Part shown: positions 1 through 6,595 of the stretch, piece by piece
Layout: every line of letters starts with the position of its first letter
Position numbering within the stretch: the first letter of the stretch is position 1
Notes under the pieces: generated by a model
Told to the model about the DNA's origin: nothing
Database searches by the model: none
What the model saw: the letters and a program-made list of their open reading frames with translations, nothing else
Translations under genes and position numbers: made by a program
NCBI RefSeq assembly: GCF_013409365.1
Contig: NZ_JACCBA010000001.1
Coordinates: forward strand, 1,178,001 to 1,242,000
Length of the DNA: 64,000 nucleotides
Reading direction: 5' to 3'
Origin: Actinomadura luteofluorescens
GTDB taxonomy: Bacteria; Actinomycetota; Actinomycetes; Streptosporangiales; Streptosporangiaceae

Positions 1-222
1 CCCGGCGCCGGCGTGCACACCGTCCGGCTGCGCGCCGAGGCCTTCGTCGACCAGGTGCACCTGACCATCGCCGACACCGGCCGCTGGAAGCCGCCCGGAG
101 GCGGCGCCGACCTCAACCGCGGGCGCGGCACCGCGCTGATGCGCGCACTGATGAGCAAGCTCACGATCACGCCCGGACCGGACGGCACCACCGTCCACAT
201 GCACACCAGGATTGGCTCATGA
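1..222 (+). CDS. Anti-sigma factor kinase (RsbW-type), C-terminal part
   Basis: This is the 3' end of a gene that begins before the window. The 73 visible residues match the end of a GHKL ATPase domain as found in RsbW/SpoIIAB-type anti-sigma kinases: an ADTG-like motif (the G1 box), then GRGTALMRALMSK (the glycine-rich lid and following helix) and a final beta-strand. Such proteins bind an alternative sigma factor or phosphorylate STAS antagonists. The next gene is a STAS protein whose ATG overlaps this stop codon (ATGA at 219-222), which supports a partner-switching role. The N-box and ATP lid lie outside the window, so kinase activity cannot be judged. Confidence 0.8.
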   Translation, partial: PGAGVHTVRLRAEAFVDQVHLTIADTGRWKPPGGGADLNRGRGTALMRALMSKLTITPGPDGTTVHMHTRIGS

Positions 223-551
223 GCACACCCCTGACCCTCACGACCGCCCGGCACCCGGACGGGAGGGCGCTCGTGACGGCCGTCGGCGAGATCGACATGA
301 GCAACAGCGGGGCCCTCGCCGACGCGCTCGGCACCGCGCGCGAGAACGGCGGCGAACTCGTCCTGGACCTCACCGCGGTCGAGTACCTTGACAGCGCGGG
401 GCTGAGCGTCCTGTTCGCCCATGCCGACCATCTCGAACTGATCGCTCCGCAACTCCTGGAACCGGTGCTGACCCTCTCCGGGCTCCCGGAGCTCGCCACC
501 GTCCACCTCGCCCCGCCCGACGCCGCGCCGCCCGCGGCCGACGTCCCCTGA
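219..551 (+). CDS. STAS-domain anti-sigma factor antagonist
   Basis: A 110-aa protein that is almost entirely one STAS domain (about residues 5-95), the RsbV/SpoIIAA fold. The core phosphoacceptor motif is seen as YLDSAGLSVLF near residues 50-60, and the Ser of DSAG is the expected phosphorylation site of an anti-sigma kinase. It starts at an ATG overlapping the stop of the preceding kinase gene, so the two are probably translationally coupled. In the unphosphorylated state such proteins bind the anti-sigma kinase and free the sigma factor. The Ala/Pro-rich tail after residue 95 is not part of the fold. Confidence 0.88.
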   Translation: MSTPLTLTTARHPDGRALVTAVGEIDMSNSGALADALGTARENGGELVLDLTAVEYLDSAGLSVLFAHADHLELIAPQLLEPVLTLSGLPELATVHLAPPDAAPPAADVP

Positions 552-618
552 CGTCCCCGGCACGCCGGAGGCGCAGGACCCCGACCCACAGAAAGCGGAA
601 CGACGTGGAGGCAACGCC

Positions 619-987
619 ATGGCCGAAGTGACCGGTCGCGCGCGTGACGGCCGGACAGTGATCACGATGACCGGGGATCTGGCGCTGGACTCCGCGCAGC
701 AGGCTGAGCAGCGGATGCGCCGGCTGCGCAGCGAGCACGGCGAGCACCTGGTGCTCGACCTGAGCGGCCTGCGGTACCTGGACTCGGTGGGTCTCAGCCT
801 GCTGATGCGGTTCTACCTGGCGGCCGAGGGACGCGGCGGCAGCGCCGTGTTGGCGGGCCCGCTGCAGGAAGCGGTCCGGCGCGTCCTGCAGATCACGCAC
901 GTCGACGAGCGCCTGACCATCCATCCGACCCTCGACGACGCGCTGGCCCAGTCGCTGCCGCCGGGAGCCGATCTGCGGAACGGCTGA
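619..987 (+). CDS. Second STAS-domain anti-sigma factor antagonist
   Basis: A 122-aa single STAS-domain protein. The motif LRYLDSVGLSLLMRF carries the expected phosphoacceptor Ser in DSVG, in the same place as in the upstream STAS gene. It is preceded by a purine-rich stretch (GTGGAGG near 605-611) that can serve as ribosome binding site for the ATG at 619. The 67-bp gap makes co-transcription with the two upstream genes likely. Two different antagonists next to one anti-sigma kinase suggest several inputs converging on one sigma factor; this is inference. Confidence 0.87.
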   Translation: MAEVTGRARDGRTVITMTGDLALDSAQQAEQRMRRLRSEHGEHLVLDLSGLRYLDSVGLSLLMRFYLAAEGRGGSAVLAGPLQEAVRRVLQITHVDERLTIHPTLDDALAQSLPPGADLRNG

Positions 988-1037
988 GCCCGGGGGCAGG
1001 CGCCGGAAAGCGATGCGTCACGTTCGGTCCAGGAAAT

Positions 1038-1065
1038 TTCGTTCCGTAACGAATGCTCGTATGAT
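1038..1065 (+). promoter_or_regulatory. Inverted repeat with adjacent -10-like hexamer
   Basis: TTCGTT-CCGT-AACGAA (1038-1053) is a perfect 6-bp inverted repeat, followed by TATGAT (1060-1065). It lies beside the relic of a winged-helix regulator gene and may be that regulator's former operator. No intact gene now follows directly. Confidence 0.35.
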
Positions 1066-1109
1066 GACGCTCTGAGCACGGCCCCTCTCCCGGGCGGCCC
1101 CTGCCGACC

Positions 1110-1235
1110 TGCCCTCCTCATCCGTGGTGATCAGCCGGGCCGCGCGCCCGGTGGTGCCGATGTCATGGGCGATGTCGCGGATCCGCAGGTCGGGGTCGCA
1201 TGCGAGGGCCGCGCGTGGTCGTTCAGGAAGTCCAC
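1110..1235 (-). pseudogene. Relic of a small winged-helix transcription regulator
   Basis: The minus strand encodes a fragment like the helix-turn-helix region of a common actinobacterial MarR/ArsR-like family, which reads roughly FLTNHARVLxxIARDPDIRLRDIAxxVGITERAAxRIVxDLEEAGY. Here FLNDHAR is read in one frame (1209-1235), while ALACDPDLRIRDIAHDIGTT and ARLITTDEEG follow in another frame. A further small lesion lies where DLEEAG should be. No start codon or full length remains. The family assignment is from memory of the motif; the frame change is seen directly. The rest of the 988-1427 gap holds two candidate operators and no intact gene. Confidence 0.6.
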
Positions 1236-1370
1236 GGCCGGCCGTGGTGCGTCCGCCGACGCGGTGGCGGACCGGCCGGCGGGTCACGGCCACCGGTGCG
1301 TTACGGTCGCGGTCTGGCAGGTCACGCAGGACTCGGATGCGTCACGGAGCGGTGAGCCGCGTATGCGTAT

Positions 1371-1391
1371 TTGCCATAAGGCAACTACTAT
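1371..1391 (+). promoter_or_regulatory. Candidate promoter/operator of the phosphatase-kinase operon
   Basis: TTGCC-ATAA-GGCAA (1371-1384) is a perfect 5-bp inverted repeat that runs into TACTAT (1386-1391), a good -10 hexamer. A transcript start near 1398 would lie about 30 bp before the GTG at 1428. The palindrome covers the spacer region upstream of the -10, a position suited to a repressor. No -35 consensus is evident. Confidence 0.45.
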
Positions 1392-1427
1392 CGGCGCGGC
1401 ACCGGCGGGGCGGAGAGGGGAAGGGCG

Positions 1428-2705
1428 GTGGACGGACTGATGTCGCACGGTCTCGGCACGACCGGCCCTGAGGCGACCTCGTCCACGCCGCCCGGACCGC
1501 GCGTCCCGGTCGCGATCACCGGCGCCGCCGACGGCGGGCCGGAGCTCGGGCCGCTGCGCGTGCTGCTGGTCGAGGACGATTCCGCCGACGCCCTCCTGGT
1601 GGAGGACACGCTCGCCGACACCGGGCTGCGGGCGTCGCTGCAGTGGGTGCGTTCGCTTCCCGAGGCGCGGGGCCCGCTGTCGGCGAATCCCATGCCCGAC
1701 TGCGTGCTGCTCGACCTGCATCTGGGGGAGTCGCAGGGCATGGCGGTGCTCCGGCAGGTGCTGGAGTGGGCGCCGGGCGCCGCGGTGGTGGTGCTGACCG
1801 GGCTCGCGGAGTCGCAGGCGGGTACCGCGGCGGTGGCCGCCGGCGCGCAGGACTACCTGTCCAAGGACCAGCTGGAGGCGGACCGGCTCGGCCGGGCGAT
1901 CCGGTACGCGGTGCAGCGGCGCCAGGTCCAGCAGGCGGTCGCGGCCCTGCAGGTCCAGCAGATGATGGCCCAGGAGAACGCGCGGCTGGAGCGCGGCCTG
2001 CTGCCGCGCCCGAGGGTGTCCAACCCGCGCCTGCGGGTCCTCTCGCGGTACCGGCCGGGGCGGGCCCACTCCCTGCTGGGCGGGGACTTCTTCGACGTGG
2101 TGGAGACCGGCGACGGCCTGGTGCACGCGGTGATCGGGGACGTGGCCGGGCACGGTCCCGCCTCGGCGGCCCTGGGCGTCAGCCTGCGGGTGGCCTGGCG
2201 GTCGTTCGTGCTGGCCGGAGCGCGCGGTGCGCGGGTGGTCGAGCTCCTGGAAGAGCTGCTGGCCGGGGAGCACGGCGGCTCGGAGATGTTCGTCACCCTC
2301 ATCACGGCGACCCTGTTCCCCGACCGGCCCGTGGCGCGGGTGGTGCGCGCCGGGCATCCCGGGTTCCTGCTGCACGGGAACGGCGAGGTGCGGCTGGTCG
2401 AGCCGCCGGGCGGGCTGGGCGTGGGCATGGTGCCGGGGCTCGCCGGCTGGCGCGAGCACGACGTCCCGCTGCCGCCGGGGTCCTCGCTCGTCCTGTTCAC
2501 CGACGGCCTGTTCGAAGGCCAGATCGACACCGAGGGCCGGCGCCTGGACCTGACCGGCCTCCTCCGGCTCGCCCAAGGTCACTGCACGCTCCCCGCCGGC
2601 GACTTCGTCGACACACTCATCACCGACGTCGAGGCGGCCTCGCTCCAGCACGGCGGCCTGGCCGACGACGTCGCCGTCATACACCTTGGATGGACCCCCA
2701 CATGA
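1428..2705 (+). CDS. Response regulator with PP2C/SpoIIE (RsbU-type) phosphatase
   Basis: A 425-aa protein with an N-terminal receiver domain (about residues 42-165; acidic pocket VEDD, phosphoacceptor Asp96 in LLDLHLG, Lys in YLSKDQ) and a C-terminal SpoIIE-type PP2C domain (about 190-420). Metal-binding motifs are GGDFFD, IGDVAGHG and FTDGLFEG. A helical linker joins the two. Such proteins dephosphorylate STAS antagonists when the receiver is phosphorylated, which fits the STAS genes just upstream. GTG 1428 is preceded by a GAGAGGGGAAGGG run; ATG 1440 is an in-frame alternative. The stop overlaps the next ATG (ATGA), so it is coupled to the kinase. Confidence 0.92.
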   Translation: MDGLMSHGLGTTGPEATSSTPPGPRVPVAITGAADGGPELGPLRVLLVEDDSADALLVEDTLADTGLRASLQWVRSLPEARGPLSANPMPDCVLLDLHLGESQGMAVLRQVLEWAPGAAVVVLTGLAESQAGTAAVAAGAQDYLSKDQLEADRLGRAIRYAVQRRQVQQAVAALQVQQMMAQENARLERGLLPRPRVSNPRLRVLSRYRPGRAHSLLGGDFFDVVETGDGLVHAVIGDVAGHGPASAALGVSLRVAWRSFVLAGARGARVVELLEELLAGEHGGSEMFVTLITATLFPDRPVARVVRAGHPGFLLHGNGEVRLVEPPGGLGVGMVPGLAGWREHDVPLPPGSSLVLFTDGLFEGQIDTEGRRLDLTGLLRLAQGHCTLPAGDFVDTLITDVEAASLQHGGLADDVAVIHLGWTPT

Positions 2706-4486
2706 GCACACCGCCCCAGCCGGTGCGGAACGCCGAGACGGTCGGATCCGCCGAGACGGCCGAATCCGCCGGTCCCGCCCCACGGGCGCCGACGACCGGG
2801 CCCCCGCGACGGCGGGGACTGGCCGTCCGGACATGGTTCATGCTGGCCGCGCTGCTGATCGTCACGCTCACCGTCACCGGCGCCGTGGTGGTCCACGGCC
2901 TGCTGGAGGAGACCGCGCGGGCCTCGGACCGGCTGGTGGACAGGATCGCACCGGCGCAGGTCGAGGCGAGCCGGATGCAGATGGCCATCCTCAACCAGGA
3001 GACCGGCGTGCGCGGCTACGCCCTGGCGGGCGACCGGCAGTTCCTGCAGCCCTACACCGACGGGCTGGCCACCGAGCAGGCGTCCCTCGCGCGGCTGCGG
3101 CGGCTGCTGGCCGACGAGCCCGAGCTGCGCGCCGACCTCGACGCGATCCAGCGGGCGGTCGACGTGTGGCGCCGCGACTACGGCGGCGTCGTCATCGACC
3201 AGGTCGCCGAGCAGGGGCCCGGCGGCGAGGCGGCCGCCACCGCGGCGCGGGGCAAACCCGCCTTCGACGAGGTCCGCGCCACCTGGGCGACCCAGAACCG
3301 CCACCTGAGCCAGGTCCGTGCCGAGAGCCGCGCCGACCTGCGCCACACCCGCACGATGCGGGACTGGACGCTGACCGCCCTGTTCATCGCGCTGCTGGTG
3401 ACCGCCGCGCTGCTGGCGATGCTGCTGCACTACGCCGTGGACCGGCCGCTGCGCATGCTCCGCTCCGCTTCGCGCCGGGTCGCCGACGGCGACTTCACCC
3501 ATGTCATCGGCGCGCACGGCCCCGCCGACGTGCGCGACGTGGCCCTCGCCGTGGAGGCGATGCGCGGCCGGATCACGATGGCGCTGGAGGAGTCCACCGA
3601 GCGCGAGCGCCTGCTGCAGAGCCGGACCGCGGAGCTGGACGCGCAGACCGTGGAGCTGCGCCGCTCCAACGCCGAGCTGGAGCAGTTCGCCTACGTCGCC
3701 AGCCACGACCTGCAGGAACCGCTGCGCAAGGTCGCCTCGTTCTGCCAGATGCTGGAGCGCCGCTGCTCCGACCAGCTCGACGACCGGGGCCGCCAGTACA
3801 TCGCCTTCGCGGTGGACGGCGCCAAGCGCATGCAGGTGCTGATCAACGATCTGCTGACGTTCTCCCGGGTCGGCCGCCTGCACCAGCACCAGCGGACGCT
3901 CTCGCTGGGCGAGCCGCTCGACCAGGCGCTGGCCAACCTCGACGGCGCCCTCACCGAGGCCGGCGCCCGCGTGGAGAGACCGGACGACCTGCCGGAGCTC
4001 ACCGCGGACCCCACCCTCATGGTGATGCTGTGGCAGAACCTGATCGGCAACGCGGTCAAGTTCCGCTCCCCCGACCGGGACGCGGTCGTCCGCGTCACCT
4101 GCGAGCGGGAGGACGGGCACTGGCACCTGACCGTCACCGACAACGGGATCGGCATCCCCGCCGAGTACGCCGACAAGATCTTCGTCATCTTCCAGCGGCT
4201 GCACAGCCGCGACGCCTACGCCGGCACCGGCATCGGCCTGGCCCTGTGCAAGAAGATCGTCGAGTACCACGGCGGCCGGATCTGGCTCGACCCCGACCGC
4301 GGGGAAGGCTCCCGCTTCCACTTCACCCTCGCGGCCGACGCCCTGTCCGCCGCCCCCGACGCCGCGGAGGCCTCCGACGAGGCCCCGGACGGCCGGGCAC
4401 CGGACGGCTCCGGCGCATCCGCCGCCGAAGCGGCCGGCGGAGACGTTCCCTCCTCGACCACCGACCTCCAAGGAGCCAGTTCGTGA
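2702..4486 (+). CDS. Sensor histidine kinase with CHASE3 and HAMP domains
   Basis: A 594-aa membrane kinase. After a Pro/Ala-rich tail come a first membrane helix (about residues 42-65), a CHASE3-like extracytoplasmic domain with NQETGVRGYALAGD, a second helix (about 222-245), HAMP, a short coiled coil, HisKA with ASHDLQEPLR (His335) and HATPase_c with N-box NLIGNAVKF, TDNGIGIP and GTGIGLAL. ASHDLQEPL is typical of phytochrome-like kinases paired with stand-alone receivers, and one follows at once. An acidic, Ala-rich tail of about 50 residues ends the protein. The ATG overlaps the preceding stop, and the stop overlaps the next GTG. Confidence 0.92.
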   Translation: MSTPPQPVRNAETVGSAETAESAGPAPRAPTTGPPRRRGLAVRTWFMLAALLIVTLTVTGAVVVHGLLEETARASDRLVDRIAPAQVEASRMQMAILNQETGVRGYALAGDRQFLQPYTDGLATEQASLARLRRLLADEPELRADLDAIQRAVDVWRRDYGGVVIDQVAEQGPGGEAAATAARGKPAFDEVRATWATQNRHLSQVRAESRADLRHTRTMRDWTLTALFIALLVTAALLAMLLHYAVDRPLRMLRSASRRVADGDFTHVIGAHGPADVRDVALAVEAMRGRITMALEESTERERLLQSRTAELDAQTVELRRSNAELEQFAYVASHDLQEPLRKVASFCQMLERRCSDQLDDRGRQYIAFAVDGAKRMQVLINDLLTFSRVGRLHQHQRTLSLGEPLDQALANLDGALTEAGARVERPDDLPELTADPTLMVMLWQNLIGNAVKFRSPDRDAVVRVTCEREDGHWHLTVTDNGIGIPAEYADKIFVIFQRLHSRDAYAGTGIGLALCKKIVEYHGGRIWLDPDRGEGSRFHFTLAADALSAAPDAAEASDEAPDGRAPDGSGASAAEAAGGDVPSSTTDLQGASS

Positions 4487-4929
4487 CCAGCAGCGCCGTC
4501 CAGCCCATCACCGTCCTGCTGGTCGAAGACGACCCCGGTGACGAGCTGATGACCCGCGAGGCCTTCGAGCACAACAAGGTCGGCAACACCCTGCAGGTCG
4601 TCCGCGACGGCGCGGAGGCCCTGGACTTCCTGTACAAGCGGGGGGAGCACGTCGGCGCGCCCCGCCCCGACCTGGTCCTGCTCGACCTCAACCTGCCCAA
4701 GCGCGACGGCCGCGAGGTCCTCGAAGAGATCAAGTCCGATCCGGAGCTGGCCTCCATCCCGGTGGTGGTGCTGACCACGTCGTCGGCGGAGGAGGACATC
4801 CTGCGCAGCTACAAGCTGCACGCCAACGCCTACGTCACCAAGCCCGTCGACTTCGACCAGTTCATCAAGGCCATCCGGCAGATCGACGACTTCTTCGTCA
4901 CCGTCGTCCGCCTCCCCACCCGCCGCTGA
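4483..4929 (+). CDS. Single-domain response regulator (Rcp1-like)
   Basis: A 148-aa stand-alone receiver with no output domain. It shows the acidic pair in LLVEDDPGD, the phosphoacceptor in LLDLNLPKRDG, the conserved TTS and the KPVDFDQF lysine region. The extended DDPGDELMTREAFEH start and the LYKRGEH insertion are typical of Rcp1-like receivers that pair with DLQEPLR kinases. GTG 4483 overlaps the kinase stop (GTGA) and follows AAGGAG at 4470-4475. Inference: it takes phosphate from the neighbouring kinase and may act as phosphate sink or relay toward the receiver-phosphatase two genes upstream. Confidence 0.9.
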   Translation: MTSSAVQPITVLLVEDDPGDELMTREAFEHNKVGNTLQVVRDGAEALDFLYKRGEHVGAPRPDLVLLDLNLPKRDGREVLEEIKSDPELASIPVVVLTTSSAEEDILRSYKLHANAYVTKPVDFDQFIKAIRQIDDFFVTVVRLPTRR

Positions 4930-5128
4930 CCGCGTGTTCTCCGACGGCTTCACGCTGACCGGGTGGACCGGCCGGGCGGGTGGCTTCCTCGACCGTCACG
5001 TTCGCCAGGACCTTACGGAAGGCCCGCCGCTCTAAGAAACGGCCGCCGTGCCGTTGTGATTGCGATGCCCGTGCGGCCCGTGGCGAGACCGGTCAGGAAT
5101 CGAGAAGCGCGGATGAAGAAGCCGGGGC

Positions 5129-5134
5129 TAGCGT
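5129..5134 (+). promoter_or_regulatory. Leaderless -10 hexamer TAGCGT
   Basis: TAGCGT lies 7 nt before ATG 5142, so the transcript would start at or next to the start codon. No Shine-Dalgarno sequence is visible, as expected for a leaderless message. It argues for ATG 5142 over GTG 5133, which overlaps the hexamer. Confidence 0.55.
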
Positions 5135-5141
5135 GATCGGC

Positions 5142-5552
5142 ATGGACATCACCATTCACACGAGCTTCCTCCCGCACGACGACCCGGACGCGTCGCTGGC
5201 CTTCTACCGCGACACGCTCGGCTTCGAGGTCCGCAACGACGTCGGCGGCGGCAGGATGCGCTGGATCACGGTCGGTCCGCCCAAGCAGCCCGGCACCTCC
5301 ATCCTGCTGGCGCCGCCGGCCACCGATCCCGGCATCACCGACGACGAGCGCCGCACCATCGCCGAGATGATGGCCAAGGGGACCTACGGCTGGATCCTGC
5401 TCGCCTCCCCCGACCTCGACGACACCTTCGACCGGGTGCAGGCCGCGGGGGCCGAGGTCGTCCAGGAGCCGATCGAGCAGCCGTACGGGATGCGCGACTG
5501 CGCGTTCCGGGATCCCGCGGGCAATCTGATCCGTATCCAGGAGCTGCGCTAA
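5142..5552 (+). CDS. VOC (glyoxalase/bleomycin-resistance) family protein
   Basis: A 136-aa single-gene VOC-fold protein with two beta-alpha-beta-beta-beta modules. The N-terminal half has HDDPDASLAFYRDTLGFEV and the C-terminal half has FDRVQAAGAEVVQEP, YGMRDCAFRDPAGNLIRI. The final DPAGN...I motif and the YG.RD segment are typical of the family. Members are metal-dependent lyases, isomerases, dioxygenases or drug-binding proteins; the substrate cannot be told from sequence. It stands alone between the signalling operon and the RNase gene, with its own leaderless promoter. Confidence 0.85.
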   Translation: MDITIHTSFLPHDDPDASLAFYRDTLGFEVRNDVGGGRMRWITVGPPKQPGTSILLAPPATDPGITDDERRTIAEMMAKGTYGWILLASPDLDDTFDRVQAAGAEVVQEPIEQPYGMRDCAFRDPAGNLIRIQELR

Positions 5553-5730
5553 TTCCTGACGAAATTGCCGAGATGAACGGTCGGGTGCTGTTCATAGAAA
5601 CTTGTCGGCTCTGTATCGACTAAGCCTTGACGCGAGGTCATCATGGCGGCTGGTCGCCCCCGATTCCGGCGCGGTCCGGGTCCGGGGGAAATCGTCCCCT
5701 TCGGGACGCACTCGTTCGTAGGAGGTACCT

Positions 5731-6141
5731 GTGCTCAAGCAGCGCTCCCGGCCGTCCTGGACGAAACGAGCCGCCGTCACCCTGGTGGCCGCGACGTGCG
5801 CGACGGGCGTCACCGCCACCGTCCCGGCCGGCGCGACGGTCTACGGCTCCTGCACGATCTCACGCTGCTCCGACGGCCGGTACGCCGCCTCGGTGTGGGC
5901 CGGGAAGGGATGGCCGTCCAGCTCAGGCTGGTACTCCTGGCCGGACGGCCTGTACAACTACACCGGCGGCGTCTACCACAACTACGACGGCCAGCTCCCG
6001 GCGAGCGCGACCTACCACGAGTACGACGTCTACTCGCGGACGAAGGGCTCCTCGCGCGACGCCTACCGGATCGTGCACAGCAGCACCGGCACCGTCTACT
6101 TCTCGCCGGACCACTACTCCAACTTCTACAAGCTCTCCTAG
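5731..6141 (+). CDS. Secreted guanyl-specific ribonuclease (RNase Sa/N1 family)
   Basis: A 136-aa preprotein with an N-terminal signal peptide (basic start, hydrophobic 13-30, likely cleavage after AGA near residue 35). The mature part ends like RNase Sa: YHEYDV, then RIV, then DHYSNFY. The catalytic set is therefore Glu97, Arg113 and His128. Their spacing of 16 and 15 residues compares with 15 and 16 in RNase Sa (Glu54, Arg69, His85, from memory). Such enzymes cleave single-stranded RNA 3' of G. GTG 5731 follows AGGAGG at 5720-5725. The next gene is a barstar-like inhibitor 16 bp downstream, forming an RNase-immunity pair. Confidence 0.9.
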   Translation: MLKQRSRPSWTKRAAVTLVAATCATGVTATVPAGATVYGSCTISRCSDGRYAASVWAGKGWPSSSGWYSWPDGLYNYTGGVYHNYDGQLPASATYHEYDVYSRTKGSSRDAYRIVHSSTGTVYFSPDHYSNFYKLS

Positions 6142-6157
6142 AGACGGGACCCGTTCG

Positions 6158-6505
6158 ATGACCTCGCTGCCGCCCTGGTTGACGCTGACCAGCGATCCGG
6201 TGCGGGCGGCCGTCGACGGGCACGCGTGCCGGACCCGCGCCGCCTTCTTCCGCGCGGCGGCGCGGGCCCTCGGCTTCCCGGACTACTTCGGGCACAACTG
6301 GGACGCGTTCCTGGACTGCCTGCGCGACCTCGACCGTCCCGCCCTCACCGTGGCGCACGCCGACGAACTCCTGGCCGAGGAAGACCTCCGGCAGCTCGCG
6401 ATCCTGCTGGAGATCCTGGCCGAGTGGGAGGTGCCCACGACCTTCGCCGCCGCCTCCGAGCGCATGCCCGCCCTGCGCACCCGCCTGGCCGCCGCCCTCC
6501 CCTGA
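6158..6505 (+). CDS. Barstar-family ribonuclease inhibitor
   Basis: A 115-aa cytoplasmic protein with no signal peptide. The motif ALGFPDYFGHNWDAFLDCL (about residues 39-57) matches the barstar signature in which an acidic helix blocks the RNase active site, and the rest alternates helices and strands as in barstar. It follows the secreted guanyl RNase by 16 bp on the same strand, as do inhibitor genes that protect the producer from its own enzyme before export. ATG 6158 is the first in-frame start after the RNase stop; spacing suggests co-transcription. Confidence 0.9.
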   Translation: MTSLPPWLTLTSDPVRAAVDGHACRTRAAFFRAAARALGFPDYFGHNWDAFLDCLRDLDRPALTVAHADELLAEEDLRQLAILLEILAEWEVPTTFAAASERMPALRTRLAAALP

Positions 6506-6595
6506 TCTGCACCCGACCGGGAAGGCGAAGAACGCGGGAACCTCCCACCGCCGGAACGGATATGGTTCCTCACTGCTGCTCTCCCGGCTGTCGAC

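Noticed and set aside
2579..4471. Long open frame of 630 codons on the minus strand
   Set aside because: Antisense shadow of the histidine kinase gene; low-complexity product caused by high GC at third codon positions.
4980..5141. N-terminal extension of the VOC protein
   Set aside because: The extension is Arg/Ser-rich, unlike the family, and a leaderless promoter marks ATG 5142.
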